64,000 nt of DNA from Limosilactobacillus ingluviei DSM 15946 (GTDB lineage: Bacteria; Bacillota; Bacilli; Lactobacillales; Lactobacillaceae): positions 1 to 64,000 of the forward strand of contig NZ_AZFK01000004.1 in assembly GCF_001435775.1 (NCBI RefSeq), written 5' to 3'. The position numbers and the translations under genes were made by a program. The notes beneath the pieces are model-generated. The model was given only the letters and a program-made list of their open reading frames with translations. It was not told the origin of the DNA and did not search any database. Each line of letters starts with the position of its first letter. Positions within the stretch are counted from its first letter, which is position 1. Of this stretch, positions 9,519 through 18,521 are shown piece by piece.

Positions 9519-9794
9519 GTGGAACACAGTTTAGTTACCTACCCAGCGATTGTTGAACAAGGGGCCCAACAAACCCGGGTCCACTTTCCGGATTTACCGG
9601 CGGCGGATGTGGTGGATGCCGATTACTACCAAGCTTTAATGCGGGCTCAACTGGGCTTGGCGATTGTGATCATTGACTTAGAAAGCCATCATGAACCCGT
9701 CCCCGCCCCCTCGGAGCCGACAACTTTGGCGCCATTGCTTAATACCCCTGAAGCCCGAATAGAGCTGATTACGACGGACTTGGATGAATATTAA
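9519..9794 (+). CDS. orphan HicB-like antitoxin-fold protein
   Basis: This 91-residue protein begins at GTG, 8 bp after GGAGG. The first half (TYPAIVEQ...TRVHFPDLPAADVVDADYYQALMRAQ) matches the HicB N-terminal pattern, a degenerate RNase H-like fold: a YPA strand, an FPDLP turn, and an acidic stretch leading into the A-x-x-x-L helix. The C-terminal 40 residues (proline-rich, then LNTPEARIELITTDLDEY) carry no recognisable ribbon-helix-helix or HTH domain. No hicA toxin gene is present on either side. It is probably an orphan regulatory or scaffold relative rather than half of a working toxin-antitoxin pair. Its own mRNA starts just after the leuS terminator or by read-through. Confidence 0.6.
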   Translation: MEHSLVTYPAIVEQGAQQTRVHFPDLPAADVVDADYYQALMRAQLGLAIVIIDLESHHEPVPAPSEPTTLAPLLNTPEARIELITTDLDEY

Positions 9795-9819
9795 TTTCTG
9801 GTGACAATGTTAAAACAAA

Positions 9820-9848
9820 TTGCATCGGTCAGTTAATCAAGCTAAAAT
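9820..9848 (+). promoter_or_regulatory. promoter of the flippase gene
   Basis: TTGCAT and TAAAAT are separated by 17 bp, 37 bp before the start at 9886. Confidence 0.6.
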
Positions 9849-9885
9849 GGATAAGTTAATATGATGAAAAGAGGATCAGCAGAGC

Positions 9886-11535
9886 ATGCGCGAAGATGAG
9901 CAAGTAACGGCGTCATCCACTAACGATGCCAAAGCGAAGATGCTGAGTGGTTCGGCTTGGATGACGGCTGGCAGCATTACGTCGCGGATTTTAGGGGCAA
10001 TCTACATTATTCCGTGGACGACGTGGCTAGGGGCGTACAGTACCCAAGCCAATGCCCTCTATGCCCAAGGGTACAATATTTACAGCGTGGCCTTGACCAT
10101 TGCTACGGCGGGGATTCCGTCCGCGATCTCAAAATTGGTTGCCCACTACAATGGGATTGATGAATATGAGGTGAGTCGACGGCTCTATCGGTCCGGAATG
10201 TATGTTTCAATGGCGATGGGGATTGTTTGCGCGACCGTGATGCTGTTTGGGGCAAATCTCTTGAATAATGGGGATGCCAATGTGACGCCGGTCATTCAGT
10301 CTTTGGCCTGGGCCGTTTTGGTAATTCCGCCAATGAGTATTACGCGGGGCTTTTTGCAAGGTTATAATTGGATGGCCCCATCGGCACTCTCCCAATTTAT
10401 TGAACAGCTGTTTCGGGTTGTTTACATGTTGGCAGCGACGTACTTTATCATGAAACTCCAACCGACCCACTGGGTGCAAGCCGTGACCCAGTCCACTTTT
10501 GCAGCCTTTATTGGGGCCTTGGGAGCAATCTTGGTGCTCGGGGCAGCTTATTTGCGCCGCTTGGGGTACATGCGTCGTTTAGCCGCGGCGGGCAAGCAAG
10601 ACCAAAGTGTCCAGACCCGAAAATTGATTTTTAAAATCATTTACCAATCGATTCCGTTTATTGTGATTGAAGCCGGGATCGCCATCTTTCAATTAATTGA
10701 TCAGTATTCATTTAAACGGATTCTGACGTTGATGGGCGGTTTTTCCAACTACGAAATCAACACGATTTATGCGCTCTTTGCTTTTAACGCCAATAAGCTA
10801 TACATGATTGTGATTTCCCTGGCTTCGGCCATGGCCGCAACCGCGATCCCATTAATGGCGATGGCGCGGGCCCAAAATGACCAGCAAAGTATGCGAGATC
10901 AGATCGAAAATGGGCTGTTGTTGTTCTACTTTGTGATGATTCCGGCCTCCTTAGGGATGGCGGCGGTGGCCCAACAAGTGTATACCGTTTTTTATCGCTA
11001 CGATGCGGCTGGGGTGACAATTTTAGAGTTTGCTTCATTTATGGCTATACCGCTCGGGCTGTATACCGTTGGGGCGGCCATGATGCAAGGCCTCTCGGAA
11101 AATAAAAAAATGATGAAATTTTTGGCGATTGGAATTGGTTTAAAATTAATTTTGCAAGTTCCACTGGTCATGTTTTTAAAGGGAATGGGGCCGCTGTTAG
11201 CAACGGGGATCGCGATGTCGGTAATCAATTATTTGATCTTACATTCCTTCAATATGGAATTTACCTTACGTTTTAATCGGATGGCGAAACCAACGAACCA
11301 GATTTTAGCGTATTCGTTGATCATGTTTGCTGCGGTAAAACTTGTAATGTTAGGAATGAACCTGATAGTGGATCCGCATGGTCGCTATATGGCCTTCTTT
11401 GCGTTGTTACCGGGGATGGCGATCGGGATCGCCGTGTTTGGCTATTTAGCCCTTCGCTACCGATTAGTTGATGAAATCATGGGACCGGGTCGCGCAGCCG
11501 GGTTCCGGCGAAAATTAAGAATTACGCCAGCCTAG
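9886..11535 (+). CDS. polysaccharide/lipid II flippase, YtgP-MurJ type (MOP superfamily)
   Basis: This 549-residue protein has about 14 hydrophobic segments, preceded by a polar 25-residue N-terminus. The start of the first domain (LSGSAWMTAGSITSRILGAIYIIPW) and the segment GIPSAISKLVAHYN are typical of Gram-positive YtgP/SpoVB-type members of the MVF/MurJ family. MATPLxx-like repeats (AMAATAIPLMAMARAQ) mark the second half. B. subtilis YtgP (MurJ) flips lipid II across the membrane, and I infer that role or export of another undecaprenyl-linked sugar. There is no glycosyltransferase cluster around it, which favours the housekeeping lipid II role. It is monocistronic, between its own promoter and terminator. 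Confidence 0.82.
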   Translation: MREDEQVTASSTNDAKAKMLSGSAWMTAGSITSRILGAIYIIPWTTWLGAYSTQANALYAQGYNIYSVALTIATAGIPSAISKLVAHYNGIDEYEVSRRLYRSGMYVSMAMGIVCATVMLFGANLLNNGDANVTPVIQSLAWAVLVIPPMSITRGFLQGYNWMAPSALSQFIEQLFRVVYMLAATYFIMKLQPTHWVQAVTQSTFAAFIGALGAILVLGAAYLRRLGYMRRLAAAGKQDQSVQTRKLIFKIIYQSIPFIVIEAGIAIFQLIDQYSFKRILTLMGGFSNYEINTIYALFAFNANKLYMIVISLASAMAATAIPLMAMARAQNDQQSMRDQIENGLLLFYFVMIPASLGMAAVAQQVYTVFYRYDAAGVTILEFASFMAIPLGLYTVGAAMMQGLSENKKMMKFLAIGIGLKLILQVPLVMFLKGMGPLLATGIAMSVINYLILHSFNMEFTLRFNRMAKPTNQILAYSLIMFAAVKLVMLGMNLIVDPHGRYMAFFALLPGMAIGIAVFGYLALRYRLVDEIMGPGRAAGFRRKLRITPA

Positions 11536-11545
11536 TGTGGTGTTG

Positions 11546-11589
11546 AAGAGTTGATGAGGAGCTGAATGCTCATCAACTCTTTTTCTTTT
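11546..11589 (+). terminator. terminator of the flippase gene
   Basis: A 13-bp perfect stem (AAGAGTTGATGAG with CTCATCAACTCTT) is followed by TTTTCTTTT. Confidence 0.92.
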
Positions 11590-11601
11590 ATAATCGTAAC
11601 T

Positions 11602-11630
11602 TTGACTTCGCCCCAGATTAATTTTATAAT
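11602..11630 (+). promoter_or_regulatory. promoter of pdp
   Basis: TTGACT and a perfect TATAAT are separated by 17 bp, 33 bp before the pdp start. Confidence 0.75.
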
Positions 11631-11662
11631 GTAAGCGGATTCAAATAAGGAGGGGATCGCTA

Positions 11663-12961
11663 ATGCGAATGGTGGAAGTAATTGATCATAAACGGCAAGG
11701 TCAAGTTTTGACGCCGGCTGAAATTAATTTTTTTGTTGAGGGAGTTGTTACACATACCATCCCGGATTATCAAATTTCAGCGCTATTGATGGCAATTTAT
11801 TTTCAGGGAATGACTTCAGAAGAACAAACCACGTTAACCATGGCAATGATGAACTCAGGGGATCATTTGGACTTAAGTGCTATTCCGGGAGTGAAAGTGG
11901 ACAAACATTCCACCGGTGGCGTTGGGGATAAAACAAGTTTACCTTTGGCTGCGATGGTGGCAGCCCTAGGCATTCCCGTCCCCATGATATCTGGGCGGGG
12001 CTTAGGCCATACTGGTGGCACGCTAGACAAGTTGGAGGCAATCCCCGGATTTCAGGTTGCCCGTAGCGAAGCGGCTTTTATTAACCAAGTAAAGACTACG
12101 GGAGTAGCAATTATTGGTGCTACTGGTGAGGTGGCCCCGGCTGATAAGCGCATTTATGCTTTACGGGACGTAACTGATACGGTTGATTCAATTCCGCTGA
12201 TTGCCAGTTCGATTATGAGTAAGAAGATTGCTTCAGGGACCGATGCCTTGGTGATTGATGTTAAAACGGGTGCCGGGGCCTTTATGAAGGACGAGTCCGC
12301 AGCCAAAGAGTTGGCGACGGCGTTAGTACAAATCGGTCGGCAAGCAGGGTTAGTCTGCAAAGCAATTATTTCCGATATGAATCAACCACTGGGCAATAAG
12401 GTCGGGAATACGCTCGAAATTGAAGAAACGTTGGACTTATTAAAGGGACATGGGCCCGCAGACCTTTTGGAGTTAGTATTAACCTTGGGCAGTCACATGG
12501 TGGTGATGGGAGGAAAGGCCACCACCCTAGCCCAGGGCCGGGAAATGCTAGCAGCGACGTTAACTGATGGTAGTGCCTTGGCCAAGTTTAAAGCAATGAT
12601 TGAAGCGCAAGGTGGCAACGGTCAAGTAGTTACTGACTATGCGCTGATGCCTCATGCCAAGTATCAAGTTGTCGTTTCCGCCCCGCAAAGTGGGGTGATC
12701 ACGAGCTTGAGCGCTGACGGCATTGGTATTGCCGCGCTGATGCTTGGTGGCGGCCGGCAAAAAGCCGATGACCAACTGGATTATGGCGTCGGCATTGAAC
12801 TGCACAAAAAGCTTGGCGATGAGGTGAAAGCAGGCGAGCCCTTGCTGACTATTCATGCGAACCAAACGGACCTGACGGAAGTAAAGGCGCGGTTAGCAGC
12901 CAGCATCACAATTGGTTCAGCGGCCACCGTTCCACCACTGATTCACCAAGTGATTGAATAG
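11663..12961 (+). CDS. pdp: pyrimidine-nucleoside phosphorylase
   Basis: This 432-residue enzyme cleaves uridine, thymidine and deoxyuridine with phosphate to give the base and (deoxy)ribose 1-phosphate. The family signature SGRGLGHTGGTLDKLEAIPG is seen near residue 113, KHSTGGVGDKTSLPL near 84 (phosphate-binding) and DVKTGAGAFMKD near 200. The C-terminal domain with VGIELHKKLGDEVKAGEPL is complete. The start ATG follows AGGAGGGG with 7-bp spacing. No other nucleoside genes adjoin it, so it acts as a stand-alone salvage/catabolic gene here. The broad-specificity name pdp is preferred over deoA because this is the Gram-positive type. Confidence 0.93.
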   Translation: MRMVEVIDHKRQGQVLTPAEINFFVEGVVTHTIPDYQISALLMAIYFQGMTSEEQTTLTMAMMNSGDHLDLSAIPGVKVDKHSTGGVGDKTSLPLAAMVAALGIPVPMISGRGLGHTGGTLDKLEAIPGFQVARSEAAFINQVKTTGVAIIGATGEVAPADKRIYALRDVTDTVDSIPLIASSIMSKKIASGTDALVIDVKTGAGAFMKDESAAKELATALVQIGRQAGLVCKAIISDMNQPLGNKVGNTLEIEETLDLLKGHGPADLLELVLTLGSHMVVMGGKATTLAQGREMLAATLTDGSALAKFKAMIEAQGGNGQVVTDYALMPHAKYQVVVSAPQSGVITSLSADGIGIAALMLGGGRQKADDQLDYGVGIELHKKLGDEVKAGEPLLTIHANQTDLTEVKARLAASITIGSAATVPPLIHQVIE

Positions 12962-12981
12962 TGTGGTAAAAATGTTATGAT
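12954..12981 (+). promoter_or_regulatory. possible promoter of pepD
   Basis: TTGAAT, overlapping the end of pdp, and TATGAT are separated by 16 bp, 32 bp before the pepD start. Confidence 0.5.
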
Positions 12982-13013
12982 AATCACCAAAGAAATTAAT
13001 GGGGGAGTTTTAA

Positions 13014-14384
13014 ATGCCTTGTACAACTTTACTAGCTGGGAAAGCCGCCACAATTGATGGTTCAACCATTATTGCCCGGCAAGAAGATTATGGTCAGGCG
13101 CTGAATCCACAACGGTTTGTGGTTGTCAAGCCCAGTGACCAGCCACGCCATTATGCGGCCAAAACCACCAGTTTTACGATTGACTTACCCGATAATCCGT
13201 TGCGCTACACGTCGACCCCGGATGCCGATGATTCGGCGGGGGTGTTTGGAGCAGCGGGGATTAATGCCGCCAATGTTGCCATGACGGCAACGGAGACTAG
13301 TACCACCAACGTGCGAGTACGGGGATTGGATCCATTTAATCCCGTGAGTGGGATTGGCGAAGAAGATTTTATCACCTTGGTTTTACCATACATTCATACT
13401 GCCCGCGAAGGGGTGCAACGCTTGGGACACTTACTCGAGACCTATGGGACGTATGAAGCCAATGGGATTGCCTTTAGTGATCAAGATGAGGTTTGGTACT
13501 TGGAAACAATCGGGGGCCATCACTGGGCGGCGGTGCGAATCCCTGATGATGCTTATGTGCTTGCTCCAAACCGCTTCAATATTACGGATTTTGATTTTGC
13601 CAGTGAAACGACGTTAGCCAGCGCCGACCTGCAATCCTTTATCGACGAGCATCACCTTAATCCGGATCGCGAGGGTTATAACCTGCGTCATATTTTTGGT
13701 AGTCAGACGATGCAAGATGCCCGCTATAATAATCCGCGGACCTGGTATGGCCAAAAATTATTGGGCGGAGCGCCAGCCACGGCCCCGACTGAAATGGATC
13801 AGCCCTTTTGGTGCCGGCCAACGCAACTATTGACGGTCGAAAAGATCAAGCAAGTCTTGAGCTCACATTACCAAAACACGGTCTACGATCCCTATGGGGG
13901 TGCAGCGGGCAAACAGTTCCGGCCGATTGCTTTAAATCGGAACCTGGAATTGCATATTTTACAGTTACGCAATCATGTTCCCGCCGCTCTGGCAGGCATT
14001 CATTGGTTGGCGTTTGGCCCCAATACTTTTAATGCGGTGGTCCCGTTTTATGCCAACGTGAATGACACCCCGGCGCCATATGCCCAGACAAATCAGGATT
14101 ATGACCCCCTTAATATGTATTGGTTAACCAACACCTTGGCAGCATTAGGGGATCATCGGTACCAAGCCGTTGCGCCGCTGGTTGAACAATTTGAAGAAAC
14201 CGTGGGGGCACAATGTCGAGCATTGCAACACCAAGCGGATGCGACTTCGTACGCAGCTGGGGAATGGCCAGCGTATTTGACCACGATTAATGAACAAATG
14301 GCGCACCTTAGTCAGCGGGAGGCACTTAAGTTACTGGGCAAGTTGGTTCAGGATGCGTTTAATCATGAGCATTTGGCGTTCTAG
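13014..14384 (+). CDS. pepD: C69-family dipeptidase
   Basis: This 456-residue Ntn-hydrolase belongs to peptidase family C69, which hydrolyses a broad range of dipeptides in the cytosol of lactic acid bacteria. The N-terminus MPCTTLLAGKAATIDGSTII carries the nucleophile Cys (residue 3), followed by ARQEDYG. Further family features are GINAANVAMTATETSTTN and GREGYNLRHIFGSQ-like DREGYNLRHIFGSQ in the middle. There is no signal peptide. It belongs with pepV, pepT and an M20 peptidase in this window to a rich set for using peptides. It is monocistronic. Confidence 0.92.
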   Translation: MPCTTLLAGKAATIDGSTIIARQEDYGQALNPQRFVVVKPSDQPRHYAAKTTSFTIDLPDNPLRYTSTPDADDSAGVFGAAGINAANVAMTATETSTTNVRVRGLDPFNPVSGIGEEDFITLVLPYIHTAREGVQRLGHLLETYGTYEANGIAFSDQDEVWYLETIGGHHWAAVRIPDDAYVLAPNRFNITDFDFASETTLASADLQSFIDEHHLNPDREGYNLRHIFGSQTMQDARYNNPRTWYGQKLLGGAPATAPTEMDQPFWCRPTQLLTVEKIKQVLSSHYQNTVYDPYGGAAGKQFRPIALNRNLELHILQLRNHVPAALAGIHWLAFGPNTFNAVVPFYANVNDTPAPYAQTNQDYDPLNMYWLTNTLAALGDHRYQAVAPLVEQFEETVGAQCRALQHQADATSYAAGEWPAYLTTINEQMAHLSQREALKLLGKLVQDAFNHEHLAF

Positions 14385-14431
14385 CAATCGTTAAAAGCAA
14401 CATTATTGATCTTTAAGTTTGAAAACTTGTC

Positions 14432-14465
14432 ATGGCGGCTATTAGTTTCTAGCCACCATTTTTTA
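14432..14465 (+). terminator. terminator of pepD
   Basis: ATGGCGGCTA pairs with TAGCCACCAT (one C-A mismatch) and is followed by a T-run. Confidence 0.75.
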
Positions 14466-14504
14466 ATCCAGTTCTAATAATATTTTAAATATTATTTTTT
14501 GTAA

Positions 14505-14533
14505 TTGAAAGCGTTTTTCAACTCGGGTATAAT
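14505..14533 (+). promoter_or_regulatory. promoter with overlapping cre-like site, upstream of the YfcC gene
   Basis: TTGAAA (14505-14510) and TATAAT (14528-14533) are separated by 17 bp. TGAAAGCGTTTTTCA (14506-14520) overlaps the -35 box and spacer. It resembles the CcpA site TGWAANCGNTNWCA but is one T longer than the 14-bp consensus. Its position would block RNA polymerase, so carbon catabolite repression of the carrier and pepV is a reasonable inference. Confidence 0.6.
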
Positions 14534-14571
14534 TAAATTGTAAATAAATGATCAAAGAAGAGGTGAGGAAT

Positions 14572-16083
14572 ATGGATAAAGCAGTTAAGAAACGTAAGTT
14601 TAAAATGCCATCGGCCTTTACGATTTTGTTCATCATTATTGTTCTGGTCGCGATGTTATCATGGTTTATCCCGGCCGGGAAGTATTCAACTGATAGTGCG
14701 GGCAACATCATTGCCCATACTTATCGAACGGTCAAGTCAAATCCCCAGGGACTCTGGGATATTTTTATGGCACCCGTGATCGGGATGGTCGGGGACGACA
14801 ATACCGATGGTGCGATTTCAGTTTCGCTGTTTATCCTGGTAATTGGGGGCTTCTTAGGGGTTGTTAACAAGACCCGGGCACTAGACGAAGGGATCAGCAG
14901 CATTGTCCGCAAGTACAAGGGCAAGGAAAAGAAATTAATTCCGCTCTTGATGATCCTGTTCGCGTTAGGTGGCTCGACCTACGGGATGGCAGAAGAAACG
15001 ATTGCCTTTTATCCATTGCTGATTCCAGTTATGATTGGGGTTGGCTTTGACTCGATGGTCGCTGTTGGGATTGTATTGATTGGTTCGCAAGTTGGGTGCT
15101 TGGCCTCGACGGTTAACCCGTTTGCAACGGGGGTGGCTTCCCAAACCTTGCATATTTCGCCAGGGAATGGGCTGCTATCCCGGATTCTATTATTGATTAT
15201 TACGATCGGCATCAGTATTGCCTATGTTTACCACTATGCTTCCAAGATTGAAAAGGATCCGACAAAGTCAATTCTTTACAACCAACGGGAAGAAGATTTG
15301 AAGCGCTTTGCGATTCCAGAACGGACGCAAGATGAAGAAACCATGACTGGGCGGCAAAAAGCAGTTATTTGGATTTTCGGGATTACATTTTTGATTATGA
15401 TCCTGGGCTTGGTACCATGGGAAAGTCTCAACAGTAAGTTCACTTTCTTTAACAGTCTAAATAAGTGGATTACGACGACCCCAGTCTTAGGGACGGTTTT
15501 CGGGAAGGATGCCGTGCCGTTGGGGACTTGGTACTTTAATGAAATCACGATGCTGTTCTTCTTGATGTCGGTGATTGTCATGTTTGTTTACCGCATGAAG
15601 GAAGCTGACTACATTGAAGCCTTTATTAACGGGATGGCCGAATTTATGAGTGTTGCCATTATCGTGGCGGTCGCTCGGGGGATTCAAGTTGTTATGAATA
15701 ACGGGTTAATCACTGGGACGATTTTGCACTGGGGTGAAATGGGCTTATCCAGCCTCTCGCAAAGCATCTTTATTATTCTGACCTTTGTGTTCTACATCTT
15801 GATGTCCTTCTTGATCCCATCCACGTCCGGTTTAGCCGCGGCTACGATGGGGATTATTGGGCCGCTGGGGCACTTTGCTCACGTTTCCAGTGATTTGGTA
15901 ATTACTGCTTACCAAGCTGGTTCGGGTTGGGTGAACTTAATTACCCCAACGTCTGGGGTGGTAATGGGCGCCCTGGCAATTGCCCACATTAACATCAGTA
16001 CTTGGTGGAAGTGGATGGCTAAATTAATGCTCTACTTATTCTTGGCAGTTTGTGTCTTCTTAGGTATTGCAGCGGTTTTGTAA
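14572..16083 (+). CDS. YfcC family carrier (amino acid/peptide or C4-dicarboxylate-like transporter)
   Basis: This 503-residue integral membrane protein has about 12-13 hydrophobic segments. It opens with a basic stretch (KKRKFKMPSAFTILFIIIVL) and the SWFIPAGKYS motif shared by YfcC/DcuC-type and AbgT-like carriers. GGSTYGMAEETIAFYPLLIP and SFLIPSTSGLAAATMGIIGP are the paired re-entrant-loop signatures. The start is the ATG after GAGGTGAGG, not the ATG 24 bp upstream. It is followed 13 bp later by pepV, which suggests that the substrate is a dipeptide or an amino acid released by the dipeptidase. The substrate is not known from sequence. Confidence 0.82.
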   Translation: MDKAVKKRKFKMPSAFTILFIIIVLVAMLSWFIPAGKYSTDSAGNIIAHTYRTVKSNPQGLWDIFMAPVIGMVGDDNTDGAISVSLFILVIGGFLGVVNKTRALDEGISSIVRKYKGKEKKLIPLLMILFALGGSTYGMAEETIAFYPLLIPVMIGVGFDSMVAVGIVLIGSQVGCLASTVNPFATGVASQTLHISPGNGLLSRILLLIITIGISIAYVYHYASKIEKDPTKSILYNQREEDLKRFAIPERTQDEETMTGRQKAVIWIFGITFLIMILGLVPWESLNSKFTFFNSLNKWITTTPVLGTVFGKDAVPLGTWYFNEITMLFFLMSVIVMFVYRMKEADYIEAFINGMAEFMSVAIIVAVARGIQVVMNNGLITGTILHWGEMGLSSLSQSIFIILTFVFYILMSFLIPSTSGLAAATMGIIGPLGHFAHVSSDLVITAYQAGSGWVNLITPTSGVVMGALAIAHINISTWWKWMAKLMLYLFLAVCVFLGIAAVL

Positions 16084-16096
16084 GTAGGTGGTAAGG

Positions 16097-17437
16097 ATGA
16101 CAGAAACAGTAATCACAGAAGCGATTAAAGTGCAGGCAGTGGCAGCGTTGAAGGAATTGATTGCGCAACCTTCAGCTAATCAACCAGCGGCCCCGGGGGC
16201 GCCATTTGGCCCGGGAATTCGCCAAGCGTTAGACCAGATGATGGCGTTATGCCAACGGCTGGGGTTTCGGACTTATGCTGATCCAGATGGGTACTATGGC
16301 TACGCCGAAATTGGTGAACAAGGGCCGATTTTTGGTGTCGTTGGGCACTTGGACACGGTCCCGGCAGGAGATTTAGCAGCTTGGGACACGGATCCGTTTG
16401 AGCCAGTTATTCGTGATGGTAAGATTATTGGTCGGGGAGCGCAAGATGATAAGGGACCGACGATTGCGGCCCTCTATGCCGTGAAGGCATTGTTGGACGC
16501 GGGTTATCAGTTGAAGCAAAAGATTCGCTTTATTTTTGGGACCGATGAAGAAATTTTGTGGCGTGGCATTGCGAAATATAACGAAAAAGAAGTGCCGATT
16601 GATGCCGGGATTGCCCCGGATTCTGAGTTTCCGTTAACTTACGCGGAAAAAGGATTACAACAATCCTATTTAGTAGGCCCGGGGACGGATCAGTTTACCC
16701 TGCATATGGAGAATGCCTTTAATGCCGTGCCGGCTAAAGCCGAATATACGGGACCACGTTTGGCCGAGGTGCAAGCAGCGTTAGAACGACACCATTTCGC
16801 CTTCGAAGCCACGGCTGACAAATTAACGGTCTTAGGAAAATCCGTCCACGCCATGAACGCCCCACAAGGAACGAATGCGGTCCTCCGGTTAGCAATTGCC
16901 TTGGATGAAGTCTTTGATTTTGCCCCGCTACATTTCTTAGGACAAGTCTTTAAGGAAGATGCGACCGGGGCCAACGTTTTGGGGCGGGTTGCGGATGAAT
17001 CGGGGCAACTGACGTTTAACATTTCCAGTTTGGAAGTGAATGCTAAAGAAACGCGGTTACAAATCGATCTGCGGATTCCAGTGACGATTGATCGCGATCA
17101 ATTAATTGCGGATTTAACGGCTAAGATTGCCCCATACGAACTTAAGTATGAGCATTTTGACTATTTGGCGCCCCTCTTTGTGCCGAAGGAAACGCCGTTG
17201 GTGCAAACTTTGATGGCAGTTTACCAAGAAAAGACGGGGGATCAAACGCCACCGCAAATTTCTGGCGGAGCGACATTTGCCCGGACAATGCATAACTGTG
17301 TAGCGTTTGGGGCAATGTTGCCGGGGGTGCCTGACTATATGCACCAAGCAAATGAACAATGGCCATTAGAAAGTATGTATCAAACCATGGATATTTATGC
17401 TGAAGCCATTAAACGGCTTTGCTTTACTGAGCATTAA
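16097..17437 (+). CDS. pepV: dipeptidase PepV (M20 family)
   Basis: This 446-residue two-domain zinc aminopeptidase acts on dipeptides. Metal ligands lie in VGHLDTVPAGD (His, Asp), GRGAQDDKGP (bridging Asp), GTDEE (catalytic and metal Glu) and IAPDSEFPLTYAEKG. The C-terminal His sits in GGATFARTMHNCVAFG-MLPG. The ATG at 16097 lies 5 bp after AGGTGG. An in-frame GTG 9 bp upstream is less likely. It is co-transcribed with the YfcC carrier and shares the cre-controlled promoter. The pair looks like a peptide or amino acid scavenging unit. Confidence 0.94.
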   Translation: MTETVITEAIKVQAVAALKELIAQPSANQPAAPGAPFGPGIRQALDQMMALCQRLGFRTYADPDGYYGYAEIGEQGPIFGVVGHLDTVPAGDLAAWDTDPFEPVIRDGKIIGRGAQDDKGPTIAALYAVKALLDAGYQLKQKIRFIFGTDEEILWRGIAKYNEKEVPIDAGIAPDSEFPLTYAEKGLQQSYLVGPGTDQFTLHMENAFNAVPAKAEYTGPRLAEVQAALERHHFAFEATADKLTVLGKSVHAMNAPQGTNAVLRLAIALDEVFDFAPLHFLGQVFKEDATGANVLGRVADESGQLTFNISSLEVNAKETRLQIDLRIPVTIDRDQLIADLTAKIAPYELKYEHFDYLAPLFVPKETPLVQTLMAVYQEKTGDQTPPQISGGATFARTMHNCVAFGAMLPGVPDYMHQANEQWPLESMYQTMDIYAEAIKRLCFTEH

Positions 17438-17482
17438 AAAATAAAGACCAAGCCTGTTTTTGCGGGCTTGGTCTTATTTTTT
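17436..17482. terminator. bidirectional terminator between pepV and dapF
   Basis: AATAAAGACCAAGCC pairs with GGCTTGGTCTTATT around a short loop, with an A-run before and a T-run after. It can stop pepV transcription on the plus strand and lysC-dapF transcription on the minus strand. Confidence 0.9.
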
Positions 17483-17494
17483 AGATTGTTGCAC

Positions 17495-18505
17495 TTAGTC
17501 CTTAACCGCGACTTTAACCGGGGTCGGTAGGGTAGCAACAAATTGCTGATAAGCAGCGTCTTCACCGGTTTCGGTAACGACGACTTGGTCGGTGGTAAAG
17601 TTGGCAGCAGCTAACAAGTCGTCAGCAATTTCTAATTGGTGAGTAACAGTGGCATTGCCAATTAATTCGATTTGGTAATGGTGGTGGACTGAGTGTAATA
17701 AAGTTTTCACCAAGCCCCCCGGGTTATAGACGGTAATTGGCGTCTCGAAGTGGCCTAAGGTTGGGTGGGTGAGGGCAAAAGCCAAGCTCGTTGCCGACAT
17801 CCCCGTCCCACAAGCATTGGTGAAGCCGACTCCTCTTTCATAAGTCCGAACAAACAGTTCGTCTTCGCCCAAAATTTTGGCAAAATTTAAGTTAACGCCA
17901 TCGGGATAGTACGGATTCGGTTGATTTAAAAAGGCCCCTAATTCCCCCATTAAGGGGCCGGTTAATAATGCTTCATCGCCAAATGCGATGAGATGAGGAT
18001 TAGGGACGGCTAGGCTAGTGAAGCGGAGCCCGGGCGCAAGTTCTGGTACTAGATCATCGATGATGCGTTCACGCCCCAAATTAGTAAAGGGCAGGGCAGC
18101 GGCATTGAAACGGACGGGTGAAATTTCAACTGCAAAAGCGGGGACTTGGGTGGCAAAGTCCGTTTCTTTGCGAACTGCTAAGTCAGCCTGCCGAGTCTCG
18201 ACCTTAAAGTTGGTTTGGCCGGTCTTTTCGCTTAAGTAACGCGCTACCGTCCGTAAACCATTGCCACACATAGAAGCTTCATTACCATCGGCGTTAATCA
18301 CCCGCATTTGCCCCAACACACCGGGATGCTCGGAACGATTGACCACTAATAACCCATCGGCCCCATGTAAAAAACCATTACCTGGATCGGTCAAATGCTG
18401 GGCTAAGCGAATCAAGGCGGGATCACTCAGAGGGGTTGGGAGGGTGGTTTGATCAAGCAAGAAAAAATGGTTAAACGAACCGTGGACTTTTAACAACTGG
18501 GCCAT
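17495..18505 (-). CDS. dapF: diaminopimelate epimerase
   Basis: This 336-residue PLP-independent epimerase converts LL- to meso-diaminopimelate for both peptidoglycan and lysine. The two catalytic Cys are visible in ASMCGNGLRTVARYL and TNACGTGMSATSLA. It is longer than E. coli DapF (274) but typical of lactobacilli. The start is the ATG of MAQLLKVHG behind AAAGGAAC. The longer reading frame upstream would overlap lysC and adds an unrelated hydrophobic tail. The lysC stop is 16 bp upstream, so the two form one minus-strand operon, outside the L-box-controlled operon. Confidence 0.95.
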   Translation of the reverse strand: MAQLLKVHGSFNHFFLLDQTTLPTPLSDPALIRLAQHLTDPGNGFLHGADGLLVVNRSEHPGVLGQMRVINADGNEASMCGNGLRTVARYLSEKTGQTNFKVETRQADLAVRKETDFATQVPAFAVEISPVRFNAAALPFTNLGRERIIDDLVPELAPGLRFTSLAVPNPHLIAFGDEALLTGPLMGELGAFLNQPNPYYPDGVNLNFAKILGEDELFVRTYERGVGFTNACGTGMSATSLAFALTHPTLGHFETPITVYNPGGLVKTLLHSVHHHYQIELIGNATVTHQLEIADDLLAAANFTTDQVVVTETGEDAAYQQFVATLPTPVKVAVKD

Positions 18506-18521
18506 AAATAAAGTTCCTTTC

